DNA from: Oscillospiraceae bacterium
Lineage (GTDB): Bacteria > Bacillota > Clostridia > UBA1381 > UBA9506
Direction of reading: 5' to 3'
Assembly (NCBI GenBank): GCA_015068905.1
Contig: SVJQ01000006.1
Span: forward strand, 36,457-100,456
Length of the DNA: 64,000 nt
Shown: piece by piece, positions 8,890 through 17,942 of the stretch
How the letters are laid out: each line of letters starts with the position of its first letter
Numbering within the stretch: position 1 is the stretch's first letter
Program-made: the position numbers and the translations under genes
The notes under the pieces: model-generated
Databases searched by the model: none
Told to the model about the DNA's origin: nothing
Seen by the model: only the letters and a program-made list of their open reading frames with translations

Positions 8890-9693
8890 TTACAGACTTT
8901 GTTCTGCTGTCTTTTTTTGTTTTAACCTGAAAAATATGATGAGTGCTACCCCTGCCACCACGCACACCGCTGCCAAAACCTGAGATACGCGCATTGGGCC
9001 AAGCATTAAGCTGTCTGTCCGCATACCTTCAACAAAAAAGCGACCAAGGCCGTAACCGGTTACATACCACAAAAAGATTTCACCATTAAATTTCTGATAT
9101 TTTTCAAACAAATTACATAAGATGAAAATCAGCAAATTCCATGCAGATTCATACAAGAATGTGGGATGAACCGTCATACCCTTGCCGACAAGGGTCATTC
9201 TGAACAATGCCGAATCGGTCTCTGTACCAAAGGCTTCGCCGTTCACAAAGTTGCCCCAACGGCCAATAATCTGCCCAATCAACAGGCCGTAAGCACCAAT
9301 GTCAAATACCTTGCCAACAGATATTTTCTTAACACGACAATAAACCAAGGTAGACACGCAAGCGCCAATCACGGCGCCGTAAATAGCGATACCACCTTCC
9401 CAGATTTTAAATACATCCCCAAAATTTTGACTATAATAGTCCCAACTGAAGATGACATAATAGATTCTGGCACAGATAATAGCTGAGGGTAAGCCCCAAA
9501 TCAGCACATCCATTAAAACATCATTGGAAATGTCTCTTTTCTTTGCCTTTTTCCTTGCAAAAAGATAGGCTAAAACAACACCCAAGGCAATAATTACGCC
9601 GTACCAATGAATGTTCATGCCATAAAAGGTAAAAGCTGTCGGAATGGTAAACTGACCAATTCCCAATCCCGGAAAGGCAACGGTATTTGTCAC
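8890..9693 (-). CDS. lgt: Prolipoprotein diacylglyceryl transferase
   Basis: This 267-residue polytopic membrane enzyme moves diacylglycerol from phosphatidylglycerol to the lipobox Cys of prolipoproteins. About seven hydrophobic segments are visible. The family signature appears as GRWGNFVNGEAFG at about residues 143-155, and the substrate region MNIHWYGVIIALG near the N-terminus is also typical. It is the last gene of the long minus-strand run that starts at 16908, 20 bases after the M16 peptidase. A likely client in this window is the ABC substrate-binding lipoprotein at 24812. Confidence 0.95.
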   Translation of the reverse strand: MTNTVAFPGLGIGQFTIPTAFTFYGMNIHWYGVIIALGVVLAYLFARKKAKKRDISNDVLMDVLIWGLPSAIICARIYYVIFSWDYYSQNFGDVFKIWEGGIAIYGAVIGACVSTLVYCRVKKISVGKVFDIGAYGLLIGQIIGRWGNFVNGEAFGTETDSALFRMTLVGKGMTVHPTFLYESAWNLLIFILCNLFEKYQKFNGEIFLWYVTGYGLGRFFVEGMRTDSLMLGPMRVSQVLAAVCVVAGVALIIFFRLKQKKTAEQSL

Positions 9694-9713
9694 GTCATAC
9701 TCCCCCTTTTTAC

Positions 9714-11006
9714 TTACTGCGGCTCAATTACCGACAACACTGCACGCTCGGGGTCAAAGTAAGACCGCAAACGTTTATTTAAACTGTCAAGTGTAATCTC
9801 TTCCATAACGGACGGAAAATCAAACAGCGATACATCGTTAAACACTTGTGCAATATATTGATGTGCTACGGCATTTAAATTATTAAACTGTTTGATATAC
9901 TGCCCTGTCATAGCACGTTTCACCCGCTCAACATCAGCATCTAAAAGACCGGTCTCCTGAACCTTTTTAATCCCCTCAAAAACCATATCACGAACCTTTT
10001 CGGGCTGACGGCTTTCGCCGGACAGTGAAACATAACCGTATAAAACTTCACAAGCAGTTTCAGAGTCCATACCACCTAAAATATAGCCACCCTCATACAG
10101 ATCTGTATATAAGGGACTTGTTTTTCCAAACAAAAGCTCACAGATAACAGAAAGCTCAAGGTCTTTTTTAAGAAGCTCCCTGCCGTCATAACCGCAGTCA
10201 GGGTCTTTAAATCCAAGCATGAACATAGGCACGCTGACATCAAGCTTCTTCCTGACCTCTTTCTGATAGACAGACATTGGTTCATCGCCATAAAAGCGCT
10301 TGATTTCACCCACTGCTTTTTCTTTTTGCAGCAAGCGTTCATCAATAAAGCTGCCAAGGCTTTCAGGGGCAACATCGCCAATAATAAATAAACACATATT
10401 AGAAAGATTATAAAAGGTGTTATAACAATCATACAACGTTTCTTTTGTAATCTTTGAAATGCTCTCCACAGTACCTGCAATATCAATTCTGACAGGGTGT
10501 TCGTGGAACATACCGCCTAAAAATCCCATCATCAGCTGCCAGTCAGGGTCATCATCGTACATACCTATTTCCTGCCCGATAATGCCTTGCTCTTTAGAAA
10601 CATTCTCATCAGTAAAATAGGGTTTTTGAACAAAATCCAGCAAAATGCCTAAGTTTTCCTGCACATCCTGAGTGCTTTCAAACAGGTATGCCGTTACATG
10701 GAAGCTTGTATAAGCATTAGCGTTGGCGCCGTGTTTTGCATAGCTTTCAAACACGTTTGAACCGTCGGGCTGTTCAAAAAGCTTATGCTCTAAAAAGTGA
10801 GCAATACCATCAGGAAGCATTGTTTTTTCTGTTTTACCCGGGGCAATAAACAAGTTGTCTACCGAGCCAAAATGAGTACCAAAGATTGCATAGCTCTTGC
10901 TATAGCCTTTCTTCGGCATAATGGCAATTTTAAGGCCGCTATCGTGCTGAGCGGTATATAAACATTCTTTTAAAGTCGCATCCTCATGCTTTGTAAACTG
11001 AATCAT
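9714..11006 (-). CDS. M16-family zinc peptidase, YmfH-like (catalytic type)
   Basis: The 430-residue protein has the inverted zinc motif HFLEHKLFEQ, the HxxEH of the M16 family, near residue 88. YmfH of Bacillus pairs with an inactive partner YmfF in the same way seen here. The start codon shares one base with the stop of the upstream paralog (TAATG), a sign of translational coupling and likely heterodimer formation. The substrate is unknown. Confidence 0.88.
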   Translation of the reverse strand: MIQFTKHEDATLKECLYTAQHDSGLKIAIMPKKGYSKSYAIFGTHFGSVDNLFIAPGKTEKTMLPDGIAHFLEHKLFEQPDGSNVFESYAKHGANANAYTSFHVTAYLFESTQDVQENLGILLDFVQKPYFTDENVSKEQGIIGQEIGMYDDDPDWQLMMGFLGGMFHEHPVRIDIAGTVESISKITKETLYDCYNTFYNLSNMCLFIIGDVAPESLGSFIDERLLQKEKAVGEIKRFYGDEPMSVYQKEVRKKLDVSVPMFMLGFKDPDCGYDGRELLKKDLELSVICELLFGKTSPLYTDLYEGGYILGGMDSETACEVLYGYVSLSGESRQPEKVRDMVFEGIKKVQETGLLDADVERVKRAMTGQYIKQFNNLNAVAHQYIAQVFNDVSLFDFPSVMEEITLDSLNKRLRSYFDPERAVLSVIEPQ

Positions 11007-12283
11007 TATTCTGCCTCCTGACCCTTCATTACATATACAAGTTCAGGCTTTATGCGCTGTGCAACCCGAATCACATCATCTTTTGTCACTTTCTGAATTA
11101 ACTCGCATTGCTCCTCTAAGCTGATGCTCGTACCGCTGACAGCCTGACCAAGGTAGTAATCAGCCATATATCCGCCGGTATCACCCAGCGAGCGCAAAGA
11201 ATTTACAATACTTTTAACAGAAACATCAAACTCATAGTCAGAAATATCACCCTGACGCATTGCCTCAGCCTGAGCTAAAATTTCAGTCTCAGCCTTTTCC
11301 TTGTTCTGATATTCAATTCCTGAGCTGACAACCATCATGCCCTTATAACGTTCTAAACGGGATGATGCATAATAACACAGGCTCAGCTTTTCGCGGACGT
11401 GGTTAAACAGTTTAGAATGGGCACCACTACCGAAAATGCTGTTATAAACCATCAAGGCGCTGTATTCATCATCGACAGGAGTAATCCCGGTGTAAAAGCC
11501 AATAGAAAGCTTTGCCTGAGATACATCATAGGTTTCTACCAACTCCCGTACCTCGTCAGCCGCACTATGAAGGGTTGATTTCGGATACTCCGTCACTTTG
11601 GGAGTAACCTCTGCAAAACGCTTCTTTGTCAGGTCGATGACCCTGTCAATATCTGCATCACCGGTCACAAAAATATCAATAGGACTCTCGTGGAGCACGG
11701 TCAGATATTGTGCGTATAAGCTCTCCGGTGTGATGGCCTCTACATCGCTTACCCGACCTAATTCATAAATGCTATACGGCTCGTTTTTGCACATTTCTTC
11801 CACCAAACGCCAGACAGCGTATGCGCGCTTGTCATTGATCTGCGCTTTGATATCGTTAATCAGGTTCACTTTTTCCTGCTCAACATAATCCTGCCGGAAG
11901 GCACCGTTTTCTACTAGTGGACATAGAACCATGTCGTAGAGAAAGGAAACGGCCTGAAAGGTTGTCGCTTCCTTTTCAGGTAGATAAGAATCAGCAACCG
12001 TGCTGACCACATAAGATAAAATCTGGTCTTCGCCCTTTCTGCGCACATCCGCATGAAAAGCAGCGCCATAAAGCGCCTGCAGATAACGGCTGACTGATGC
12101 TGCATCCTGCAACTTTTGGTTACCACGGCGCATTACATCAGTTAAAAGCGCATTCTTTGATGCTTCTTCATATCTTAGCGGTCTGTGAAAATGAAGACCC
12201 ACAGAAACCGTTTTAAACTTGTCTGTTTTAATATGGTGCAGTTTTAAACCTGCTTTAAGCTCATAAATTTTATATTCGTTCAT
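11006..12283 (-). CDS. M16-family peptidase-like protein, YmfF-like (inactive type)
   Basis: This 425-residue paralog of the downstream M16 peptidase lacks the HxxEH zinc motif; the equivalent region reads ALLTDVMRRGNQ. M16 enzymes often pair one catalytic and one non-catalytic subunit, and this gene overlaps the catalytic one by one base. It is probably the structural partner of that heterodimer. It follows rsmI by 22 bases. Confidence 0.87.
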   Translation of the reverse strand: MNEYKIYELKAGLKLHHIKTDKFKTVSVGLHFHRPLRYEEASKNALLTDVMRRGNQKLQDAASVSRYLQALYGAAFHADVRRKGEDQILSYVVSTVADSYLPEKEATTFQAVSFLYDMVLCPLVENGAFRQDYVEQEKVNLINDIKAQINDKRAYAVWRLVEEMCKNEPYSIYELGRVSDVEAITPESLYAQYLTVLHESPIDIFVTGDADIDRVIDLTKKRFAEVTPKVTEYPKSTLHSAADEVRELVETYDVSQAKLSIGFYTGITPVDDEYSALMVYNSIFGSGAHSKLFNHVREKLSLCYYASSRLERYKGMMVVSSGIEYQNKEKAETEILAQAEAMRQGDISDYEFDVSVKSIVNSLRSLGDTGGYMADYYLGQAVSGTSISLEEQCELIQKVTKDDVIRVAQRIKPELVYVMKGQEAE

Positions 12284-12305
12284 CGTTTTTGTCCTTTCTC
12301 CGGTC

Positions 12306-13196
12306 TTACTTTGATTCTTCTTTTACCTTTAAAAGTTCTGCATAAATGTCCCTCTTGGAAACACCCCGGTCTGCTGCAACGGCTTTTTGGGCTTCCTTCT
12401 GGTCCATACCAAGCATCATATAATGATTAATATGTTCTAAAATTGATAAATTATTTAAATCGTCGTTGGTTTTGGGCGCTTCCTGTGCTCCTTCTAAAAC
12501 CAACACATATTCACCCTTCGGCTCTTTTTCACGGTACAAAAGTACCGCCTCTGATAACGTTGTACGGATAATTTCTTCATATTTTTTTGTAAGCTCACGG
12601 GCAAGAACAATTTTTCGGTCGCCCAAAAGCTCATAAAAGTCTTTTAATGTTCTACGAAGCTTGTGAGGCGCCTCATAAAAAATCATAGTATGAGGCTGAT
12701 GCTGGATAGACAGCAGATGTTCCCTACGGCTCTTTTTATTCACACTTAAAAAGCCCTCAAAGGAAAAACGACCGGTTGGCAGAGCTGATGTAATCAGCGC
12801 CGAAATCGCCGCTGTTGCTCCCGGCACCGGCACCACAGGAATATCATTTTGGGCACATAGCCGCACCAAATCCTCACCGGGGTCAGAGATTGCCGGTGTG
12901 CCGGCATCAGAGACAAGCGCAATAATAGTACCCGTTTTAAGTTTTTCTAACAAAAATTCCCCTTTGCTTTTCTCATTATGCTGAAAATAGCTGACAAGGG
13001 GCTTTTTGATACCTAAATGATTCAAAAGCGTCGCTGTCCGTCTTGTATCCTCTGCGGCAATCAAATCTGCATCACGCAGGGTTTTTACCCCACGAAAGGT
13101 CATATCCTCCAGATTGCCGATAGGTGTTGCCACCAAATACAACGTCCCCGGCTTGAGGGCGTTTTTTTCTTCCTGCTCAAACATCATTTCTGTCAT
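12306..13196 (-). CDS. rsmI: 16S rRNA (cytidine-1402-2'-O)-methyltransferase
   Basis: The 296-residue enzyme is a tetrapyrrole-methylase-fold protein that, with RsmH, makes m4Cm1402 in 16S rRNA. The N-terminus GTLYLVATPIGNLEDMT is diagnostic, followed by AEDTRRTATLLNHLGI and VSDAGTPAISDPG. It overlaps the upstream methyltransferase gene by four bases (ATGA). Confidence 0.95.
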   Translation of the reverse strand: MTEMMFEQEEKNALKPGTLYLVATPIGNLEDMTFRGVKTLRDADLIAAEDTRRTATLLNHLGIKKPLVSYFQHNEKSKGEFLLEKLKTGTIIALVSDAGTPAISDPGEDLVRLCAQNDIPVVPVPGATAAISALITSALPTGRFSFEGFLSVNKKSRREHLLSIQHQPHTMIFYEAPHKLRRTLKDFYELLGDRKIVLARELTKKYEEIIRTTLSEAVLLYREKEPKGEYVLVLEGAQEAPKTNDDLNNLSILEHINHYMMLGMDQKEAQKAVAADRGVSKRDIYAELLKVKEESK

Positions 13197-13894
13197 ATCA
13201 AATCTCCTGCATCAATCTGTACAATCAAACCGCTGTTACGGTTCTTTTGCCCCTCTATCACCAAAAGCCGGGGCGGCTTGTTTTTGCCGAAAGCATAAAG
13301 GGTCAGTCGTTTGGGTTCTATATTTTTAGCCCGCATCACCGCCATAATGTCGCAAAGGCGTTCCGGTCTGTGAACCATATAAAACCGACCACCACTGGGA
13401 AGCAGATAACTTGCTGCTTCCACGCAGTCTGCTAAGTCACACAAAATCTCGTGTCGGGCAATGGTAACGCTGTCTTTTACATTTTGTTTCCCTGTGTTGT
13501 TTTTCATATAAGGCGGATTGCATGTAACCACCTGAAAGCTCTCAGCCTCAAACAACTCACGAACCTTTTTCACATCACCCTGCACAATTTCAATTTTATC
13601 TGTCAAGCTATTTAACTTTACGCTCCTTTGTGCCATTGCCGCCATCTGCTCTTGAATTTCCAATCCAACAATCCGGGCACAGGGCTGTTTTGCGTGTAAA
13701 AGTATGGGGACAATGCCGGTTCCTGTACATAAATCCATTACCTGATCACCGGAATGCACCACTGCAAAGTCAGAAAGCTTTACAGCGTCAGTTCCAAACC
13801 GAAACTCATTTTGTCCCTGAATGATGCGAAAGCTGTTTCCTAAATCTTCCACACTTTCGTCCTCACAGAGCAAAACCTCATCAGTTAATTTCAT
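13193..13894 (-). CDS. TrmN6/YfiC-type tRNA adenine N6-methyltransferase
   Basis: The 233-residue protein has a class I SAM site ([15 protein letters not shown]) and the N6-adenine catalytic motif NPPY at about residue 112. E. coli YfiC/TrmN6 methylates A37 of tRNA-Val. Firmicute relatives (YabB) usually sit beside rsmI, as here. Whether the target is the same tRNA is not shown. It overlaps recR by 14 bases at its start and rsmI by 4 at its end. Confidence 0.88.
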   Translation of the reverse strand: MKLTDEVLLCEDESVEDLGNSFRIIQGQNEFRFGTDAVKLSDFAVVHSGDQVMDLCTGTGIVPILLHAKQPCARIVGLEIQEQMAAMAQRSVKLNSLTDKIEIVQGDVKKVRELFEAESFQVVTCNPPYMKNNTGKQNVKDSVTIARHEILCDLADCVEAASYLLPSGGRFYMVHRPERLCDIMAVMRAKNIEPKRLTLYAFGKNKPPRLLVIEGQKNRNSGLIVQIDAGDLI

Positions 13895-14477
13895 GACGAC
13901 CCTCCAACGCTCTTGTCAACGTCACTTCATCGGCATATTCTAAGTCCCCACCAACGGGAATGCCGTGAGCAAGTCTTGTTACCTTAACTTCAAAAGGCGC
14001 CAAAAGCTTGGCAATATACATAGCTGTTGCCTCACCCTCAAGGTTCGGGTTGGTTGCCATAATAACCTCTTTCACATTGCCATCTGTAACACGGGACAGC
14101 AGCTCTTTAATTCGGATATCTTCAGGTCCCACACCGTCCATGGGCGAAATAACACCATGAAGAACGTGATAAGTGCCTTTAAATTCTCTTGTTTTTTCGA
14201 TTTTAACAACATCCTTCGGCTTCTCTACCACACAAATCACACTTTGATCACGCCGACTGTCTGAACAAATTTCACAAGGAACAGTTTCGGTCAAAGACTG
14301 GCAGACAGGACAAAAAATAATTTTTTCCTTAGCGTTTACCAAAGCTTCTGCAAAGGAAGCTACCTCTTCCTTCGGTAACTTTAACACATAATAAGCAAGC
14401 CGTTCTGCCGTGCGTTTTCCTATGCCCGGCATTTTAGCAAACTCTTCTATTAATCTTGCAATGGGTGTTGCGTACAT
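13881..14477 (-). CDS. recR: Recombination mediator RecR
   Basis: The 198-residue protein acts in RecFOR loading of RecA at gaps. It has the helix-hairpin-helix [17 protein letters not shown], a four-Cys zinc finger ([16 protein letters not shown]) and a Toprim domain starting [11 protein letters not shown]. Length is normal. Usual upstream neighbours dnaX and the YaaK/EbfC protein are absent; the 349-residue Hcy-like protein precedes it by 15 bases. Confidence 0.96.
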   Translation of the reverse strand: MYATPIARLIEEFAKMPGIGKRTAERLAYYVLKLPKEEVASFAEALVNAKEKIIFCPVCQSLTETVPCEICSDSRRDQSVICVVEKPKDVVKIEKTREFKGTYHVLHGVISPMDGVGPEDIRIKELLSRVTDGNVKEVIMATNPNLEGEATAMYIAKLLAPFEVKVTRLAHGIPVGGDLEYADEVTLTRALEGRHEIN

Positions 14478-14492
14478 AACTGTCCCTCGCTT

Positions 14493-15542
14493 TTAGTTTT
14501 TCTTTTCTGTTTCTGATTCAAGCACCATAGCGCCCAGCTCTTTTGCTGTAATCTCGCCGTATTCATCAGACTTCACAGCCGGGCGACCGTCATAATGCAA
14601 AATTGCATATTCAAGCAGATCAATATCTTTAATGTTAAAGCAAACAGGTGTTGTACCGGGTTGATTAAACAGCGCCATTGCCTGCTTTAGCTCTTCTTCT
14701 TTTTCGGTTTTTATTTCTAACAGCTGTTTGTTTTTCCCCACGATTTTGCCGGAAAAATCTAAGAACATAATCTCATCTTTTGAGCAAACTGCATTGATGG
14801 TGGGAAAATCCGGTCTAAAGGGTGACAACTGCCACACACTTTTACTTGCCGCTGCCACAAAAGCAGGACTGCCGCAAGATAAGCCAAGCATTGCGCTTTT
14901 TTGATGCACAAAAGAGGGAATGTAATCACTGTATTCCTCCGGCGACAGAAAAGAACCGGAGTTATTCATTGCAAACAGGGGCACCGTTGCAAACGCCTGC
15001 AACTCAGATAATACGCTTAAGGCGTCATCAATATACATATCTGTGCAGCCCACAGCACAAACATCAAGTGCCTGCAGCGTAATTAAAAGTGACACTGCGC
15101 GGCGGATGGAAGCATCATCTTCACCGACAGAAATCCCAGCGCATACCGGCAGTGATGTTGCTTCACGAATAGCATACCACGCGCATTTTGCGCTGACTGC
15201 GTCACGGACATTTGTCAGAAAAATCATGGAGACTTCCATCTGGTCAAGATAGGTTGCCTGACGAACAACAGATTCGTAATAAGCATCAAAGTCCTCGTCA
15301 GAAGACAAGCCATCTGCCGGCGCCTCAATCTGTCCGGCTACAAATGCTACGTCTTCTGCCGCATCAAAAAATGCTTCCAGTATCGCTTCATCTTCGTCAT
15401 TAAAACGCCTGAAGGCAGGCGCCAACAAAAGGTTAGCCCCTGCCTGAACATAGTCTTCTAATATCGCCGGATTTGTACCATCCGCCGTTGCCATAATTAA
15501 AATGTTTGATTTTAAAATTTCTTTTAACTGAGATGTGGTCAT
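14493..15542 (-). CDS. Homocysteine-methyltransferase-like protein, degenerate zinc site
   Basis: I read this 349-residue protein as a divergent homocysteine-binding TIM barrel like the N-terminal module of MetH or MmuM. The opening DGTNPAILEDYVQAGANLLL resembles the DGAMGT...YIDAGAD start. VCAVGCTDM matches the GxNC site and LGLSCGSPAFV matches the GGCCGTTPEHI site. In the last one the first Cys of the pair is Ser, so one of three expected zinc ligands is missing. The final 90 residues have no match I know. Methyltransferase activity is doubtful; a reduced or altered enzyme is more likely. It sits between a DUF4340 gene and recR. Confidence 0.5.
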   Translation of the reverse strand: MTTSQLKEILKSNILIMATADGTNPAILEDYVQAGANLLLAPAFRRFNDEDEAILEAFFDAAEDVAFVAGQIEAPADGLSSDEDFDAYYESVVRQATYLDQMEVSMIFLTNVRDAVSAKCAWYAIREATSLPVCAGISVGEDDASIRRAVSLLITLQALDVCAVGCTDMYIDDALSVLSELQAFATVPLFAMNNSGSFLSPEEYSDYIPSFVHQKSAMLGLSCGSPAFVAAASKSVWQLSPFRPDFPTINAVCSKDEIMFLDFSGKIVGKNKQLLEIKTEKEEELKQAMALFNQPGTTPVCFNIKDIDLLEYAILHYDGRPAVKSDEYGEITAKELGAMVLESETEKKN

Positions 15543-15555
15543 ACTGCACCGCCCT

Positions 15556-16908
15556 TTATTGCTCTAAAATGCTTTCAATTATATCAATCATACTGTCAAT
15601 CTGTCTTTTGCGGATGAGGAGGTTTCCCTCGCCGTTTACCTTGACAAGATAATTTCTTTCATCAAAGCTGAGGCACTTAACAACCGTTTGGCTGCCGTCA
15701 CGTTTTTTATAAGTAATGGTAAAGGCCGTCTCGCCGCCGCCGGTGGCTGTAAAATCGTCCAAAATAAGACCGATAACAGCCTGATATGCTGTTGTAAAAT
15801 CATCCTTTTCTATCTCTTTATTGTTGATTTTATAAGCGCCATCATCTGATGCAGGCACAATCATTGTAAATGTTTTATTTAAGCCGGTAAGATGAACCTC
15901 TGCTACATCTTTGATATTTTCAATATGAACAAGCTTATCAATCAAATCAAAATAGCTCAGTTCAAGAAAATCAAGCTTCTCTGTCGCCACAAGATATACA
16001 GATTGATTGCCCTTCAGGCGGATGTAGGTGCCTGACTCCTCTTTTTTACCCACAGTAACGGTATAGCTTTTTGACTTATCCTGCGAAGCAATGGTATAAA
16101 CTGCGCGTGGGTTGTTAAAACCATAGTCTTTACCGCTTTCAGGAATCGGAATCACACTAACTGCCTTTTGAGACAAAAGATTGGTAAAAAGATCATTCTG
16201 AAGTCGGTAGGCGTTTGTTTTTTTGTGGAGCGGCGTTTTCATTGTCCATTCAAAAGCATCCGCTTCACCCTCCTGAGACAATTTAACTTTCTCTAAGGTA
16301 ATGGTCTCTCCACCGGTGCGCGCAATTTTAATAAAACCAATCTCCTCCGCATCCATAGTGTAAATATTATTATCCATTAAGGCGGACAAAGAACCTGTCA
16401 GGGTATTACAACCGGAAGTGCTCTTGGTGTATACTTTGGTTTCTCCTTCAACCATCAGGTAAGAAACGGAGTTTTCAAAGGTAGCAGCACCAATCAAAAT
16501 CTTAACCGTGGTACCGTCTTTCAGCTTAATCTCAACAGTTCTTTCAGGCTTATCCAGCCCATAGGGCGAAAGGTCCTGCGCGTTTTCACTCACCATATCC
16601 TGACCGACAATGTTTGCACATTCATACAGAAGACTTTCCACGCTTGGTGCATGCAAAACAACGGAAGGGTCTTTTGTCACAATCCATGTTTCGTTCTGTA
16701 ATGCTAGGGTATATGTTTCCTCAGGATTCGTAACAGTCACAGACTCAATATTATCCTTTTCTGTTTGATAAACAGTAATTGTATCAGGCAAGTCCGGTGT
16801 AACCACTTCGTCCTGCTTCGGTTCAATTTTTGATACTGCAAAAAGACCGCCGCCCAAAAGCAAAATCACCAATATGATAATCCCAATATTTCTATATGTT
16901 TTTTTCAA
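15556..16908 (-). CDS. DUF4340 domain protein, membrane-anchored
   Basis: The 450-residue protein has one N-terminal membrane helix (IIILVILLLGGGLFAV, residues about 10-25), then a long extracellular part. The repeated pattern of about 90-residue units (for example PYGLDKPERTVEIKL and YGFNNPRAVYTI) marks DUF4340. DUF4340 genes usually sit beside a GldG/GldF-type ABC transporter; none is adjacent here. The start is TTG at 16908 behind AAAGGATG, and a promoter lies just upstream. It appears to open the transcript running to lgt. Confidence 0.8.
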   Translation of the reverse strand: MKKTYRNIGIIILVILLLGGGLFAVSKIEPKQDEVVTPDLPDTITVYQTEKDNIESVTVTNPEETYTLALQNETWIVTKDPSVVLHAPSVESLLYECANIVGQDMVSENAQDLSPYGLDKPERTVEIKLKDGTTVKILIGAATFENSVSYLMVEGETKVYTKSTSGCNTLTGSLSALMDNNIYTMDAEEIGFIKIARTGGETITLEKVKLSQEGEADAFEWTMKTPLHKKTNAYRLQNDLFTNLLSQKAVSVIPIPESGKDYGFNNPRAVYTIASQDKSKSYTVTVGKKEESGTYIRLKGNQSVYLVATEKLDFLELSYFDLIDKLVHIENIKDVAEVHLTGLNKTFTMIVPASDDGAYKINNKEIEKDDFTTAYQAVIGLILDDFTATGGGETAFTITYKKRDGSQTVVKCLSFDERNYLVKVNGEGNLLIRKRQIDSMIDIIESILEQ

Positions 16909-16943
16909 TCCGATTCATCCTTTCAAGCACAATACACAGTATC

Positions 16944-16972
16944 ATTTTACACGATTCAAGCGGGGAATGCAA
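16944..16972 (-). promoter_or_regulatory. Sigma-A promoter of the DUF4340-recR-rsmI-lgt run
   Basis: On the minus strand TTGCAT (16967-16972) and TAAAAT (16944-16949) are 17 bases apart, 35 bases before the TTG start at 16908. Confidence 0.65.
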
Positions 16973-16999
16973 GCAAACGTTCAGGCTGACATAATTTGT

Positions 17000-17800
17000 T
17001 TACAAAACCGGACGCACCATAGTGACTTCCCCTGTTTCAAGAACATCTGTCTCTCCACTGTTTCTCACAATCACAAGTCGTGCACACTCATCAATCGAAA
17101 CGGCTTTGCCTACAAAGCTCGCGCCGCTCTTTATGTAGCTGATGGTTTTGCCCAGCACACAAGAACAATCCCGGTATACTTGCAAAAAATCAACACAAGG
17201 CAAGGCATCATAAAAGCAGAACCAGTGCTTGAGAATCGCTGCACAAAGTTCTAACCTGTCCGGCGCTTTACCGCAAATTTCATCAAGGGATGTAGCAATT
17301 TTCTGTATTGCATCGGCATAGCCACCCTCAGGTGGTGCCAGATTCACACCAATGCCTAAAATAACATACGAAAACGAACCATCCGGTGCAAATTGGCTTT
17401 CTGCCAATATGCCGCAAAGCTTACGTTCCTGACACAACAAATCGTTCACCCATTTAATGTCAGTCTGTACGCCTGTCAGCTCGTAAATTGCCCGATGCAC
17501 AGCAACCGCACCGCAAGCAGTAAGCAGACCTGCATCCTGCTGGTGTTTCTTCGGACGCAGAATAAGGCTCATATACAGTCCGGTTCCATCCGGAGAATAA
17601 AAACGCCGCCCCACTCGCCCGCGACCATTTGTCTGACCCTCTGCAAGGACAACCGTTCCCTGAGTGGCACCGTTTTGTGCCAGCTCTTTTGCCACATCAT
17701 TGGTAGAGGTAACAAAATCATAACAATACGCCACCGAAAAAAAAGCTTCTTTCCGAAGCAAGGCCGTTAATTTTGACTCTGAAACAGCATCTCGATTCAC
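17000..17800 (-). CDS. birA: Biotin-[acetyl-CoA-carboxylase] ligase
   Basis: The 266-residue enzyme activates biotin with ATP and attaches it to biotin carrier domains. GQTNGRGRVGRRFYSPDGTG holds the biotinyl-adenylate loop, and KWVNDLL and GIGVNL are also conserved. It lacks the N-terminal winged helix of bifunctional BirA, so it should not bind DNA itself. The start is GTG at 17800 after GAAGGTG. No biotin-dependent carboxylase gene is in the window. Confidence 0.93.
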   Translation of the reverse strand: MNRDAVSESKLTALLRKEAFFSVAYCYDFVTSTNDVAKELAQNGATQGTVVLAEGQTNGRGRVGRRFYSPDGTGLYMSLILRPKKHQQDAGLLTACGAVAVHRAIYELTGVQTDIKWVNDLLCQERKLCGILAESQFAPDGSFSYVILGIGVNLAPPEGGYADAIQKIATSLDEICGKAPDRLELCAAILKHWFCFYDALPCVDFLQVYRDCSCVLGKTISYIKSGASFVGKAVSIDECARLVIVRNSGETDVLETGEVTMVRPVL

Positions 17801-17818
17801 ATAATCACCTTCTATAAT

Positions 17819-17847
17819 ATTGTACTACAAAACACCCTGTCAGTCAA
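17819..17847 (-). promoter_or_regulatory. Sigma-A promoter of birA
   Basis: On the minus strand TTGACT (17842-17847) and TACAAT (17819-17824) are separated by 17 bases, 18 bases before the GTG start. Confidence 0.7.
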
Positions 17848-17942
17848 GGGTTTTAAGAGCACGAGCAACCACAAAACAGCTTGTCATAAACATTGTTTTT
17901 TATGAATATAATGATAAAAACAAAAGAAAGGAAAAAAAGACT

